A DNA stretch of 17,913 nucleotides from positions 1-17,913 of the forward strand of contig JAOZRM010000041.1 of assembly GCA_029940175.1 (NCBI GenBank). The letters are read 5' to 3'. Under the pieces are notes generated by a model. That model ran no database searches. It had not been told where the DNA came from and saw only the letters and a list, made by a program, of their open reading frames with translations. Position 1 is the first letter of the stretch; every line of letters begins with the position of its first letter. This stretch comes from Candidatus Sabulitectum sp. (GTDB lineage Bacteria; Fermentibacterota; Fermentibacteria; Fermentibacterales; JCC-6). This document shows, in pieces, positions 1 through 6,987 of this stretch. A program made the translations under genes and the position numbers.

Positions 1-885
1 AGTGGAAGAACTTGTGAGCGGACCAAGAATTGCAACACAGGAAGGATTATCTGCAAGTGACTGCATGAGTTCCATCAACCTTGCCGGGTCTCCATGTGTG
101 TCGAAGTCAATGAGTTCCGGGGCTTCTGCGTGCATCTCAGCATAGCGTTCGAATGCCAGATGAGCACCTTGCGAGACCTGTTTTGCAAATAAAGAGCCTT
201 CACCTGAAAGAGGAAGAAGCATTGCTATCCATGTTTCGGTTCCGCTTTCCGGTTGACCATAATCCGGTCTGCCCCACGTATTGTGTGCGCCAGGATAAAG
301 TCTGTCGATCTCTTCGCCGTACAAAGTTGCTCTTGATATATCACCGGTAGAAGCGAATCTTTCCTCAAGCTCTAGAAGAACGTAGAGTTCAAGCCACGCT
401 TTTTCACGGTAGCTTGCCAGTACTTCGGTTCTAACATGTTCCAACTGTTCTCTGCATAGTTCTACAGCAATTTCTGCTCTAAAGGCATCAAGATTCTCTA
501 TGTTGATTGAAGCTAAAGTGTTCAGAGCTGATGTGGGTGAGGAGGCAGCCTCAATGCGGGATCTCAGAAGTAGAGCCCTTGCCCGAACAATCTGACTCGA
601 AGAAGATGTGTATCTTGACAGCAGAGAGAGAGCTTCATCTTTTCTGCCCAGAGAAAAGAGACATTCTCCTCTGGTTACATTCCAGAGAGCAGCGTCGGGA
701 TTTGATGCTTCAGCTTCCAGTGCTGAATCGATAAGCTCGAGGGCATCTGCAGGATCTCCCTCCCGGAGTTTGATCTCTGCCAGAGCGGCTTTTTCTGATG
801 GTGTCGAATCTTCGTGCAGATCAGGCTTGCAGCCTGCCAGTACAAGAAGAGCTAAAAATGCTGTTATTAAATATCTGGATCTCAA
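1..885 (-). CDS. LpoA-like lipoprotein: TPR-like helices plus periplasmic binding-protein fold (partial)
   Basis: The reading frame is open from a TTG at 885 to the left edge (295 codons), so the C-terminus is missing. A GGGGG run lies about 8 bases upstream, no in-frame ATG is available, and an in-frame stop sits at 907-909, so TTG is the best start. Residues 1-19 form a signal peptide ending in the lipobox LAGC (Cys19), which implies an outer-membrane or periplasmic lipoprotein. Residues about 30-200 are helical and TPR-like (for example DPADALELIDSALE). From about 217 the protein turns into a type I periplasmic-binding fold, with IAMLLPLSGEG, QGAHLAFERY and VAILGPLTSSST, as in Leu/Ile/Val-binding proteins. 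TPR plus this fold in one lipoprotein is the layout of LpoA (LppC), which activates peptidoglycan synthase PBP1A. A role in wall synthesis is inferred; a plain ligand-binding lipoprotein is the alternative. The gene follows a terminator, so it probably has its own promoter within 886-1018. Confidence 0.8.
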   Translation of the reverse strand, partial: MRSRYLITAFLALLVLAGCKPDLHEDSTPSEKAALAEIKLREGDPADALELIDSALEAEASNPDAALWNVTRGECLFSLGRKDEALSLLSRYTSSSSQIVRARALLLRSRIEAASSPTSALNTLASINIENLDAFRAEIAVELCREQLEHVRTEVLASYREKAWLELYVLLELEERFASTGDISRATLYGEEIDRLYPGAHNTWGRPDYGQPESGTETWIAMLLPLSGEGSLFAKQVSQGAHLAFERYAEMHAEAPELIDFDTHGDPARLMELMQSLADNPSCVAILGPLTSSST

Positions 886-1009
886 ATGAAATACCCCCAG
901 GTGAAGTCATGAATACTCATTCAGGGTCGTGCTTTTGTTGAAGTCACAAGACTCGCCAGCTATCTGCCAGCACAACACAGGGAATATCATTTCATGTGTG
1001 TGGAATGGC

Positions 1010-1046
1010 AATAAGAAAGGGGGTCCTGTTATGGACCCCCTTAAGA
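1010..1046 (-). terminator. Rho-independent terminator of the rpoZ-SurA-like unit
   Basis: An 8-bp perfect stem, GGGGGTCC at 1019-1026 against GGACCCCC at 1033-1040, has a 6-base loop. On the minus strand it is followed by TTTCTTATT. It lies just past the stop codon at 1058, where the minus-strand unit ends. The T tract is poor in the plus direction, so it serves the minus strand. Confidence 0.8.
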
Positions 1047-1057
1047 AGAAATCTGTA

Positions 1058-3070
1058 TTATTCTCCTGTTGATTCCTCAACAGGTACATCCATGGGAATG
1101 AATTCCTCGATAGGTATTTCCATGTTGTCTATCATCCACTGGGCATCATCGGCCAGTTCAGAATCAGGATATTGTCTTACCAGGGTGCCGAATGCTTCTC
1201 TGGCTGCATCGAAATTCTTGATCTGCTCGCTGAATGTAAATCCGATAAGGAATTGCGCCTGGTCACATCTTTCATTTTCCGGATATCTTTCCAGGAAAAG
1301 CCTGAAATACCTGACAGCTGTTTCAGGATCGACTCCCATTGCCTCCTGGGCCATGGTCATCAGACTGTCTGCACCAATTGATGAAGAAGGAAGGAAGGCA
1401 GCCTCATTGATCTCGACCTCATATTGTTCCCTGAGTTTAGGGAAAATTGTGTTGTACAGGTAGTCATTGACAATGCCAGGTCTTAGAGCAGCCTGGATAG
1501 ACTGGCGAACCTGGTCATCAAGAGGTTTTACTCCGTCTTCTACCTTGTCGGATACCATGAAAAGAGTAAGCCCGAGCTCGGTGCGGACTGGTCCGAAATT
1601 TGTACCCGGCTCTGCGGAGAACATTTCAACTGCGAATTCCAATTCTCCCTGAATGTAAGGAACAGGAGCATTCTCGGGGATCCAGCCAAGATCTCCCCCC
1701 ACGGCAGCCGTGGGCTGGTGAGTGGAGAACAGTGAAGCAGCTTCCTCGAAGGTCGTTCCCTGATCAAGAGCAGCAAGAACCTCACTCATTTCCTGATCTG
1801 AATCGGTAACTATGGCTGATACCTGAATCTGTGCATACTGGCGATAAATATCTCCTGTGTGCTGATCATAGTAAGCGAGAATATCCTCTTCAGCAACTTC
1901 AGCGGTCTCTACTATATAGCGCTGATAGTATTCCTGAATGAGAGCACCTTTCATTGTTTCTTCAACCTGCTTCTGGGCCTGGACTATCTGAGCAACAACA
2001 GAACTATCCTGGTCAAGCCCGGCTTCAATCGAAGCAAGTCTGATCAGTTCTCTTTCAATCATGCTTTCCAGGATAAGCTGTTTGCCCTCAGGAGTCTCAT
2101 AGCTTGCTCTCTGATAAGGAGGAATTGTTTCCAGCTCAACCAGAATATCTTCTTCGGTAACAGGAGTTTCGTTAATAACTGCATACACACCGTCTACAGG
2201 AGACTGATTCACTGTAACGTTGTATTTTTCGTGAAGCTCCGGCATGAAGGTGTTTCTAAAGTAATCATTAACCAGAGCAGGCCGCAGCATTTCCTCAATT
2301 GAATCTCTAACCTCATCCATAGATTCATAGAATTCAGGTCTCTGTTCAATAATCTTGAATATGTGCGTTCCCAGATTGGTGGTGTAAGGAGGAAGAACCG
2401 TACCAGGTTCTGTGTTGAGCAGAAGTGAGAGAAGCTCCTGGTCTTCTCCGACAAATGGTATATCAAGATTTTCACCTGTCCAGCCAATACTTCCACCCTG
2501 GGCAGCCGTGGCTGAATGCTCACTTAACCTGATGGCAACTGAATCAAAGGGCACACCGGAATCAAGGAGTGATTGAGCTTCCGCAAGGGCTGCATCACTA
2601 CTTAACAGAATATGTGAAACCATTGCCGCCGGGTCATTACGGTATTGCTCCATGTTTCTTTCGTAGTAGTCTTCAACAAGAGAATCTGGGATCATCACCG
2701 ATTCAATGATCATTGTCTGGTAGAAAACCTGTCCCATGGCTCTTGTCTTAACTTCTTCAACCTGTTTTTCTGCATCGCCAACCATGGCAAGAACAGTAGA
2801 GTCCTCCTCAAGACCTGCATCTTTTGCTGCAAGAAGGAGAAGTTCCCGCTCAATGATGTGATCAAGAAGTGTCCGTTTTCCGGGGAGAGTTTCGAAAGAA
2901 GAACGCTGGTATGGAGGAATTCTTAATATCTCCGAATTCAGGTCCTCCATGGTAATTACCATTTCTCCAACTCTGGCTACATCTTCTGCACCAAGAGGGG
3001 TTGAACCACACCCGATGATGGTTGTGATCAGTAGAAGAGAAACTGTAGAGAATACAAGATACTTTTTCAT
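1058..3070 (-). CDS. Lipoprotein with two SurA/PpiC-type peptidyl-prolyl isomerase units and a TPR tail
   Basis: This 670-residue protein is predicted to be an envelope folding chaperone and peptidyl-prolyl cis-trans isomerase. Residues 1-21 form a signal peptide with a lipobox-like IIGC (Cys21). Two homologous units follow. Unit 1 (about 31-290) has a SurA-N-like helical part and a parvulin domain (about 148-242, with SHILLSSDA and AAQGGSIGW). Unit 2 (about 296-555) has the same order, with its parvulin domain at about 412-510 (AAVGGDLGW). The units share IPPYQRSSFETLPGK versus IPPYQRASYETPEGK and IEREL in each, so they arose by internal duplication. Residues about 568-650 resemble TPR/YbgF-type repeats (PETAVRYFRLFLERYP, AREAFGTLVRQYPDSELADDAQ). 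E. coli SurA has two parvulin domains but one chaperone module, so this is not the ordinary SurA layout. The ATG overlaps the rpoZ stop by one base (TAATG), with an AGGAG about 10 bases upstream, indicating co-translation. Substrates are unknown. Confidence 0.88.
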   Translation of the reverse strand: MKKYLVFSTVSLLLITTIIGCGSTPLGAEDVARVGEMVITMEDLNSEILRIPPYQRSSFETLPGKRTLLDHIIERELLLLAAKDAGLEEDSTVLAMVGDAEKQVEEVKTRAMGQVFYQTMIIESVMIPDSLVEDYYERNMEQYRNDPAAMVSHILLSSDAALAEAQSLLDSGVPFDSVAIRLSEHSATAAQGGSIGWTGENLDIPFVGEDQELLSLLLNTEPGTVLPPYTTNLGTHIFKIIEQRPEFYESMDEVRDSIEEMLRPALVNDYFRNTFMPELHEKYNVTVNQSPVDGVYAVINETPVTEEDILVELETIPPYQRASYETPEGKQLILESMIERELIRLASIEAGLDQDSSVVAQIVQAQKQVEETMKGALIQEYYQRYIVETAEVAEEDILAYYDQHTGDIYRQYAQIQVSAIVTDSDQEMSEVLAALDQGTTFEEAASLFSTHQPTAAVGGDLGWIPENAPVPYIQGELEFAVEMFSAEPGTNFGPVRTELGLTLFMVSDKVEDGVKPLDDQVRQSIQAALRPGIVNDYLYNTIFPKLREQYEVEINEAAFLPSSSIGADSLMTMAQEAMGVDPETAVRYFRLFLERYPENERCDQAQFLIGFTFSEQIKNFDAAREAFGTLVRQYPDSELADDAQWMIDNMEIPIEEFIPMDVPVEESTGE

Positions 3071-3306
3071 TACGAGTTCACTCCTTGGTCAATGTGGTGT
3101 TCTTTTTCTGTGGAATAAGAGATCATTCCCTTTGCAAACTCAGCCATTGCTGCTTTCACAGCGTTCTGCTGAGGATTGATGACCTCAGGTAGCAGACAGG
3201 GAGCACCGTTTCTTAATGCACGGGCCCTTTTTGCAAGGGCAAGTGCCAGCTTGTACTGATTGGTGCTCGCCGCAGCAAGCTTTTCAACTCCTTCGAAGGA
3301 TTTCAT
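3070..3306 (-). CDS. rpoZ: DNA-directed RNA polymerase omega subunit
   Basis: This 78-residue protein has the length and pattern of the omega subunit, which binds the beta' C-terminus and helps assemble RNA polymerase. The core signature is QYKLALALAKRARALR (residues 17-32), the equivalent of the family's KYELVLIAAKRAR helix. The second conserved helix is NAVKAAMAEFAKGMISY (48-64), matching the usual AL-EIA-GKI element. A GGAGG six bases before the ATG at 3306 fixes the start. Its stop overlaps the start of the SurA-like lipoprotein gene by one base, so the two are one transcript. Omega is more often found beside gmk or spoT; that context is absent here. The identity is assigned from the motif, not from neighbours. 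Confidence 0.9.
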   Translation of the reverse strand: MKSFEGVEKLAAASTNQYKLALALAKRARALRNGAPCLLPEVINPQQNAVKAAMAEFAKGMISYSTEKEHHIDQGVNS

Positions 3307-3359
3307 CTAGAGCCTCCATCTATTTCGTGTTGTCTTAAGGATTACGATTGGGGAATATA

Positions 3360-3402
3360 CAAAAACATACCCCGGAAGAGGTCAATTGTTCCTCTTCCGG
3401 GG
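3360..3402 (-). terminator. Strong rho-independent terminator after the pseudopilin-like gene
   Basis: A perfect 12-bp stem pairs CCCCGGAAGAGG (3370-3381) with CCTCTTCCGGGG (3391-3402) around a 9-base loop. On the minus strand it is followed by TATGTTTTTGTAT. It ends transcription of the gene finishing at 3424 and separates it from rpoZ, whose promoter must then lie in about 3307-3370. Confidence 0.88.
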
Positions 3403-3423
3403 TAACAGTAATTTATTCTGGAA

Positions 3424-4380
3424 TTATTCCTGTTCTTCTTCCGGTGTTCCGTAGAAGTTCACAAGCATTTCCCATCTTGGGGCGTTTACAAGATCAACCT
3501 CTCTCAGCTCTGTTTTCACGTAACCGAGTTCGGTGAGATCCCAAAAGCGAACCACTGAAATATTATCATTATCGCCAGCGAGAGCTCCATCAGCCCTGCT
3601 TGGGAAGTTCATCGGTTGACGGTAATGAACCTCTACTCTTGAGACTTCTGGATCTGAAGTGGTATAGGCAATGAATTTCCAGGTTTGCACGTTGATAGAA
3701 TCTCCTCTTGCACGACCTCTGGCATTGGGATTCTCCCAGAAAGTAAGCAATGAGTCTTCCAGAACTTCAAATACGTATTCGCCACCAAGCGGATCGGCAA
3801 GCTCGAACACATTGATCTCAAGGTTTTCCATCTCTGCAGGCCTCAGTACTGCGGGATACCTGCCGGCAAGATAGGAAGCCTGCTCTTCACTTACTCTGAT
3901 TAAAGCAGATCGTGAAACCTCAACCCGTTTGTTCTGGGCGTATTCAGGGAAAGGTGATCTGGAGAATGTTTCCATCCAGTCGGATTCCATGAAGAGTGAG
4001 TCAGGGTAATCCTGTTCTATAAGACCACCGACAACTCCACCGTGTCTATCGTGGTTTGGACAGGAAACAGCAAACTGAGTTCCCAGTGCAAGTTTGGCAT
4101 CGTAGTGGTACATTGAATCAGAAAATCCCGCTGCACGCAGGGAAGGGCAAACACCCATAGTGTCAGCATAAGCGCCGTAAGCAAGAAGAGAGTCAAGTGT
4201 TGGAGCAGGAGCGCCATCATTTCTGTACATATGTTCGATGTTCTTTTCGGAAAGCGTATACATCTGAACTCTGCAGTTCTCGCGAGGAATTCTGTACATT
4301 TCAACTCGCTGGTGAATTCTGAAAATAAGTAACACAGCCAGGAGTACAATCAGCACTCTCACAAGAACCTTTGAACCCAT
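3424..4380 (-). CDS. Membrane-anchored hypothetical protein, weakly pseudopilin-like
   Basis: The product has 318 residues and I cannot name its family with confidence. A single hydrophobic helix (about 5-21) follows a short N-terminus and suggests an inner-membrane anchor with the rest in the periplasm. The stretch 62-115 (LDSLLAYGAYADTMGVCP, YHYDAKLALGTQFAVSCPNH, HGG) recalls the globular part of some type II secretion or type IV pseudopilins, where paired CP motifs lie near a tyrosine-rich strand. The prepilin signature GFTLIE is absent, so it is not a normal prepilin. Cysteines are at 36, 78 and 107; Cys78 and Cys107 could form a disulfide or bind metal together with His110 and His113. 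The C-terminal half is beta-rich and acidic at its end. GGAGGGA seven bases upstream supports the ATG at 4380. A good promoter precedes it and a strong terminator follows, so it can be expressed alone. Confidence 0.7.
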   Translation of the reverse strand: MGSKVLVRVLIVLLAVLLIFRIHQRVEMYRIPRENCRVQMYTLSEKNIEHMYRNDGAPAPTLDSLLAYGAYADTMGVCPSLRAAGFSDSMYHYDAKLALGTQFAVSCPNHDRHGGVVGGLIEQDYPDSLFMESDWMETFSRSPFPEYAQNKRVEVSRSALIRVSEEQASYLAGRYPAVLRPAEMENLEINVFELADPLGGEYVFEVLEDSLLTFWENPNARGRARGDSINVQTWKFIAYTTSDPEVSRVEVHYRQPMNFPSRADGALAGDNDNISVVRFWDLTELGYVKTELREVDLVNAPRWEMLVNFYGTPEEEQE

Positions 4381-4447
4381 TTAGATCCCTCCGAAGGAAT
4401 TGTTGGTAGTTATTAGCGCTTTGAATTTTTCCACAACTATTAGTACT

Positions 4448-4477
4448 AATTTACGACTCATGGTCTCTCTCTGTCAA
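4448..4477 (-). promoter_or_regulatory. Sigma-70-like promoter for the pseudopilin-like gene
   Basis: On the minus strand a consensus -35 box TTGACA (4472-4477) and a -10 box TAAATT (4448-4453) are separated by 18 bases. They lie in the 111-base gap just after the YbbR-like gene, with a leader of about 60 bases before the ATG at 4380. The boxes are seen directly; activity is inferred. Confidence 0.5.
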
Positions 4478-4491
4478 TAACCCATCCATTG

Positions 4492-5154
4492 TCAGTTCAC
4501 ATCAGCGACCGGTACCAGTGGTTCATAAATCTGAATCCGCACCGAACCCTCCGAGTATGCAACCAAATCGTTATTGAACGCAAGTGATGCAGTAGTTTGC
4601 CCGATGCTGATCTCAACAGGTTCAGTCGCAACACTATCCATTAATAAGAGAATTGAGGACGATCCGATGATCGTAATATGATCCGGTTCTGCAGAAACCA
4701 AACTGTATCTGGATGGAAGGCCATCTTTCAAAATAACCGAAACAGGGAGCTGTCGGCTGATTATTGTGTCCATAGTGAACGAAATATTTTCCGGAGCCAG
4801 CCGGGAGATAGCTAATGAACCGTGCAGATGAATATCTGACGGGTCCAATCTCAGGGTTACAGCAGCGGGAAAGGATGCGATCCCTGTAACCGGGACGTTC
4901 TTACTGATCTCATACAGAGGGGAATTTATCTGATGGTTAAGCATTTCCAATCCGGAACCGCTGACTTTAACCATAACAGAATCATTGAAATCTCCCAATA
5001 TTGTATATCTGTCTGTTGTTACAAGAACAACGGGGAGTTTAACTTCCATTGTGAAGTCTTCTTCTCCAATTGCAGCACCCCATATCAGACTGCCAACAAG
5101 AAGAGCCAGTACTATTCGGCTTATTTTCTCAATCCTGGTTAACTCAGTCTTCAT
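4492..5154 (-). CDS. YbbR-like (CdaR-type) single-pass membrane protein
   Basis: The protein has 220 residues from the ATG at 5154. The frame opens further upstream (ATG at 5271), but that part lies over the DUF3467 gene and looks non-native, so I place the start at MKTELTRIEKISR. A transmembrane helix (about 12-30) is followed by an extracytoplasmic region with two YbbR-like beta repeats (about 37-115 and 120-205; for example FTMEVKLPVVLV, PVSVILKDGLPSRYSLVSAEPDHITIIG). YbbR/CdaR proteins in Firmicutes regulate the diadenylate cyclase CdaA, usually from the adjacent gene. Here no cyclase is adjacent, so the function is open. The start overlaps the DUF3467 gene by 11 bases, and no strong Shine-Dalgarno is seen, which suggests translational coupling. 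No terminator follows, so read-through into the next gene is possible. Confidence 0.75.
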   Translation of the reverse strand: MKTELTRIEKISRIVLALLVGSLIWGAAIGEEDFTMEVKLPVVLVTTDRYTILGDFNDSVMVKVSGSGLEMLNHQINSPLYEISKNVPVTGIASFPAAVTLRLDPSDIHLHGSLAISRLAPENISFTMDTIISRQLPVSVILKDGLPSRYSLVSAEPDHITIIGSSSILLLMDSVATEPVEISIGQTTASLAFNNDLVAYSEGSVRIQIYEPLVPVADVN

Positions 5155-5440
5155 TGCCCGGTGTGTTGAAGCCGATGGCACTCTGCTCTCTGGAATCAGC
5201 AAGGGCTCCATTCTTTTTTTCGTAAGCTTCAACCTGTTTTGATAGTTGTTCTGCAAATGCCTTTGCTGCATGAGGTGACATTATAACTCTTGATTTCAGA
5301 CTTGCAGCAGAAGCTCCGGGCATTATCCTGGCGAAATCAAGAACGAATTCTGCCCTTGAGAAGGCCACCAGAACAAGATTGCTGTAGGTTCCGTCAGTAT
5401 CCTCAGGTTTGACGTTGATGCGTGGTCTTTGTTTTACCAT
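5144..5440 (-). CDS. DUF3467 family protein
   Basis: This 98-residue soluble protein fits the DUF3467 family. The N-terminal YSNLVLVAFSRAEFVLDFARI (from residue 19) corresponds to the family's YSN-V-V-x-EF-LDF core. It is followed by SRVIMSPHAAKAFAEQLSKQVEAYEKK (about 50-76), corresponding to the R-V-SP-AK-L-AL-Y region. The molecular function of the family is unknown. A GGAGA about seven bases before the ATG supports the start. The gene is the first of a minus-strand run, divergent from the heptose genes, and its last 11 bases encode the start of the YbbR-like protein. That overlap suggests the two are made together. Confidence 0.85.
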   Translation of the reverse strand: MVKQRPRINVKPEDTDGTYSNLVLVAFSRAEFVLDFARIMPGASAASLKSRVIMSPHAAKAFAEQLSKQVEAYEKKNGALADSREQSAIGFNTPGNED

Positions 5441-5516
5441 TATTTTATCTCCATCGTTTTGTTTCTGCTTGTAGCATTGTATGAATCCTGGCCACGGTCA
5501 AGGTTTGGAGGTAATA

Positions 5517-6512
5517 TTGATATCTGTCAGTAAAACGCAAAGTCTTCTTCGGAAGTTCAAAGGAAAAAAAGTATTGGTTCTTGGTGATCTGGTACTGGAT
5601 CATTACCTTGAGGGGACGGTATCCCGAATTTCTCCAGAAGCTCCGGTTCCGGTTGTTGCTCTGGGCGACGGATGTGAAAGGAATATCCCGGGTGGGGCAG
5701 CAAATGTTGCTCTGAATGTTCTTTCTCTTGGAGGCATGCCGATCATGGCTGGTGTTGTTGGTAAAGACAGAGACGGGGATACTCTGTTAGGCCTTCTCTC
5801 TGATGCCGGAGTGAATGTTGAATCTGTTGTTTCGGACAGCAGCAGACCAACCACAGTGAAGACCAGGATCATGGGAAGAAATCAGCAGTTAATGAGGATT
5901 GACAGAGAGAAAACCCATTTTCTTAGTCCTGAGATTGATACTGCATTGAGGTTGAAGATTGACTCTGTGATGTCTGTTGCTGATTCAATTATTCTTGAGG
6001 ATTACGACAAGGGAGTTCTTGCCCCTGGTATTATCAAACACATCATCGATAGTGCTCTCAAGAATAAGAAGTATGTATCGGTTGATCCCAAGATCAGAAA
6101 TTTCTGGAGCTTCGCAAATTGCAGTTTGTTCAAACCTAACAGGCATGAGGCGGGAAATGCGCTTGGCATAAATATTGACGGGATTGATATAGCCATAGAT
6201 GCTGCAAGGGAAATACAGAAACGTCTCTCTGCGGATGCAGTTCTTATCACTCTGGGATCCAATGGCTCCATACTTGTACACAGGAATGATGATCTGCCTG
6301 AACATTTCCCCACCGTTGCCAGGCTTGTTTTTGATGTATCCGGAGCTGGTGATTCTGTTATTGCCGTAATGGGGCTGGCCGGAAGTTGTGGAATGGCTGT
6401 GACGGACGCGGCCAGACTGGCGAATCTGGCGGCAGCAGCAGTATGCGCGGAGCCGGGAGTTTATGCAGTTAGACCTGATGATATAATCAGAGAGGCTGGC
6501 AGATTTGAGTAA
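5517..6512 (+). CDS. rfaE1: D-glycero-beta-D-manno-heptose-7-phosphate kinase (HldE kinase half)
   Basis: This PfkB/ribokinase-family protein phosphorylates D-glycero-D-manno-heptose 7-phosphate at C1 with ATP, a step in making the ADP-heptose used for the LPS core. Visible motifs, numbered from the TTG start (331 residues), are KVLVLGDLVLDHYLEGTVSRISPEAPVPV near the N-terminus, PGGAANVALNVLSLGG at about 58-73, and the ATP/anion-hole signature DVSGAGDS at about 273-280 with catalytic Asp279. An ATG at 5481 is in frame, but GGAGG at 5507-5511, five bases before the TTG at 5517, makes TTG the better start. In E. coli this domain is fused to the nucleotidyltransferase as HldE; here the two are separate genes overlapping by 8 bases. 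The intergenic gap with the divergent DUF3467 gene probably carries promoters for both directions. Confidence 0.93.
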   Translation: MISVSKTQSLLRKFKGKKVLVLGDLVLDHYLEGTVSRISPEAPVPVVALGDGCERNIPGGAANVALNVLSLGGMPIMAGVVGKDRDGDTLLGLLSDAGVNVESVVSDSSRPTTVKTRIMGRNQQLMRIDREKTHFLSPEIDTALRLKIDSVMSVADSIILEDYDKGVLAPGIIKHIIDSALKNKKYVSVDPKIRNFWSFANCSLFKPNRHEAGNALGINIDGIDIAIDAAREIQKRLSADAVLITLGSNGSILVHRNDDLPEHFPTVARLVFDVSGAGDSVIAVMGLAGSCGMAVTDAARLANLAAAAVCAEPGVYAVRPDDIIREAGRFE

Positions 6513-6987
6513 TTTTGTGAAACGGGCACCCGTTCTTACAATAGAGGATGCCGCTGGTTTTGCTGTTGACCTTCGTAAACAAGGGAAGAAGATCGTATTT
6601 ACCAATGGCTGTTTTGACCTACTCCATCCCGGGCACCTTGAAGTGCTCGAGCAATCAAGGAAGCTTGGTGACTCTCTGTTCGTGGGAGTAAACACAGATG
6701 ATTCAGTTGTGAGACTAAAGGGACCATCCAGACCGATACAACTGTTGCAGACTCGCACCGCAATTCTATCAAGCCTCCGATCTGTGGACTGCGTGATTCC
6801 CTTTTCTGATGATACTCCGCTGGAACTCATTAAGAAAATACTGCCGGATGTTCTGGTTAAGGGGGGAGACTATTCAGTTGAGCAGGTGGTTGGAGCAGAA
6901 GTTGTGATCAGTAACGGTGGAAAAGTAGAGATAGTAAAACTTCTGGACGGGTATTCCACAACCTCCACAATTGAGAAAACAATCTAA
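6505..6987 (+). CDS. rfaE2: D-glycero-beta-D-manno-heptose 1-phosphate adenylyltransferase (HldE transferase half)
   Basis: This 160-residue cytidylyltransferase-like enzyme transfers AMP from ATP to heptose 1-phosphate to give ADP-heptose. The nucleotide-binding motif TNGCFDLLHPGH (33-44) contains the HxGH signature. VGVNTDDSVVRLKGPSRP (60-77) and VKGGDYS (118-124) are the family's other conserved blocks, and the STT-x-x-I element near the C-terminus is present (YSTTSTIEKTI). The start is the TTG at 6505, inside the end of the kinase gene (stop at 6510-6512); GTG at 6517 is an alternative. Its stop overlaps the next gene's ATG (TAATG at 6985-6989). Kinase, transferase and glycosyltransferase are therefore chained by overlaps and probably made from one message. 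Epimerase hldD, gmhA and gmhB are not in the window. Confidence 0.93.
   Translation: MSNFVKRAPVLTIEDAAGFAVDLRKQGKKIVFTNGCFDLLHPGHLEVLEQSRKLGDSLFVGVNTDDSVVRLKGPSRPIQLLQTRTAILSSLRSVDCVIPFSDDTPLELIKKILPDVLVKGGDYSVEQVVGAEVVISNGGKVEIVKLLDGYSTTSTIEKTI

Noticed and set aside
909..923. Inverted repeat TGAAT-N4-ATTCA about 25 bases before the LpoA-like gene
   Set aside because: The arms are only five A/T-rich bases, which is easily due to chance; no second copy was seen.
907..1089. 60-codon minus-strand frame between the SurA-like gene and the LpoA-like gene
   Set aside because: It runs through the rho-independent terminator and overlaps the end of the upstream gene. No ribosome-binding site or motif was seen.
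4492..5271. Longer version of the YbbR-like protein starting at 5271
   Set aside because: The extra 39 residues lie entirely over the DUF3467 coding sequence and are basic and polar, unlike a membrane-protein leader. The ATG at 5154 precedes the transmembrane helix directly.
5476..5501. TTGACC and TACAAT on the minus strand before the DUF3467 gene
   Set aside because: The spacing is about 14 bases, too short for a normal sigma-70 promoter.
5985..6830. 281-codon open frame on the minus strand across the two heptose genes
   Set aside because: It is antisense to two clear enzyme genes, spans their junction, has low-complexity Ser/Arg-rich composition and no recognisable motif. It is a shadow of their codon use.
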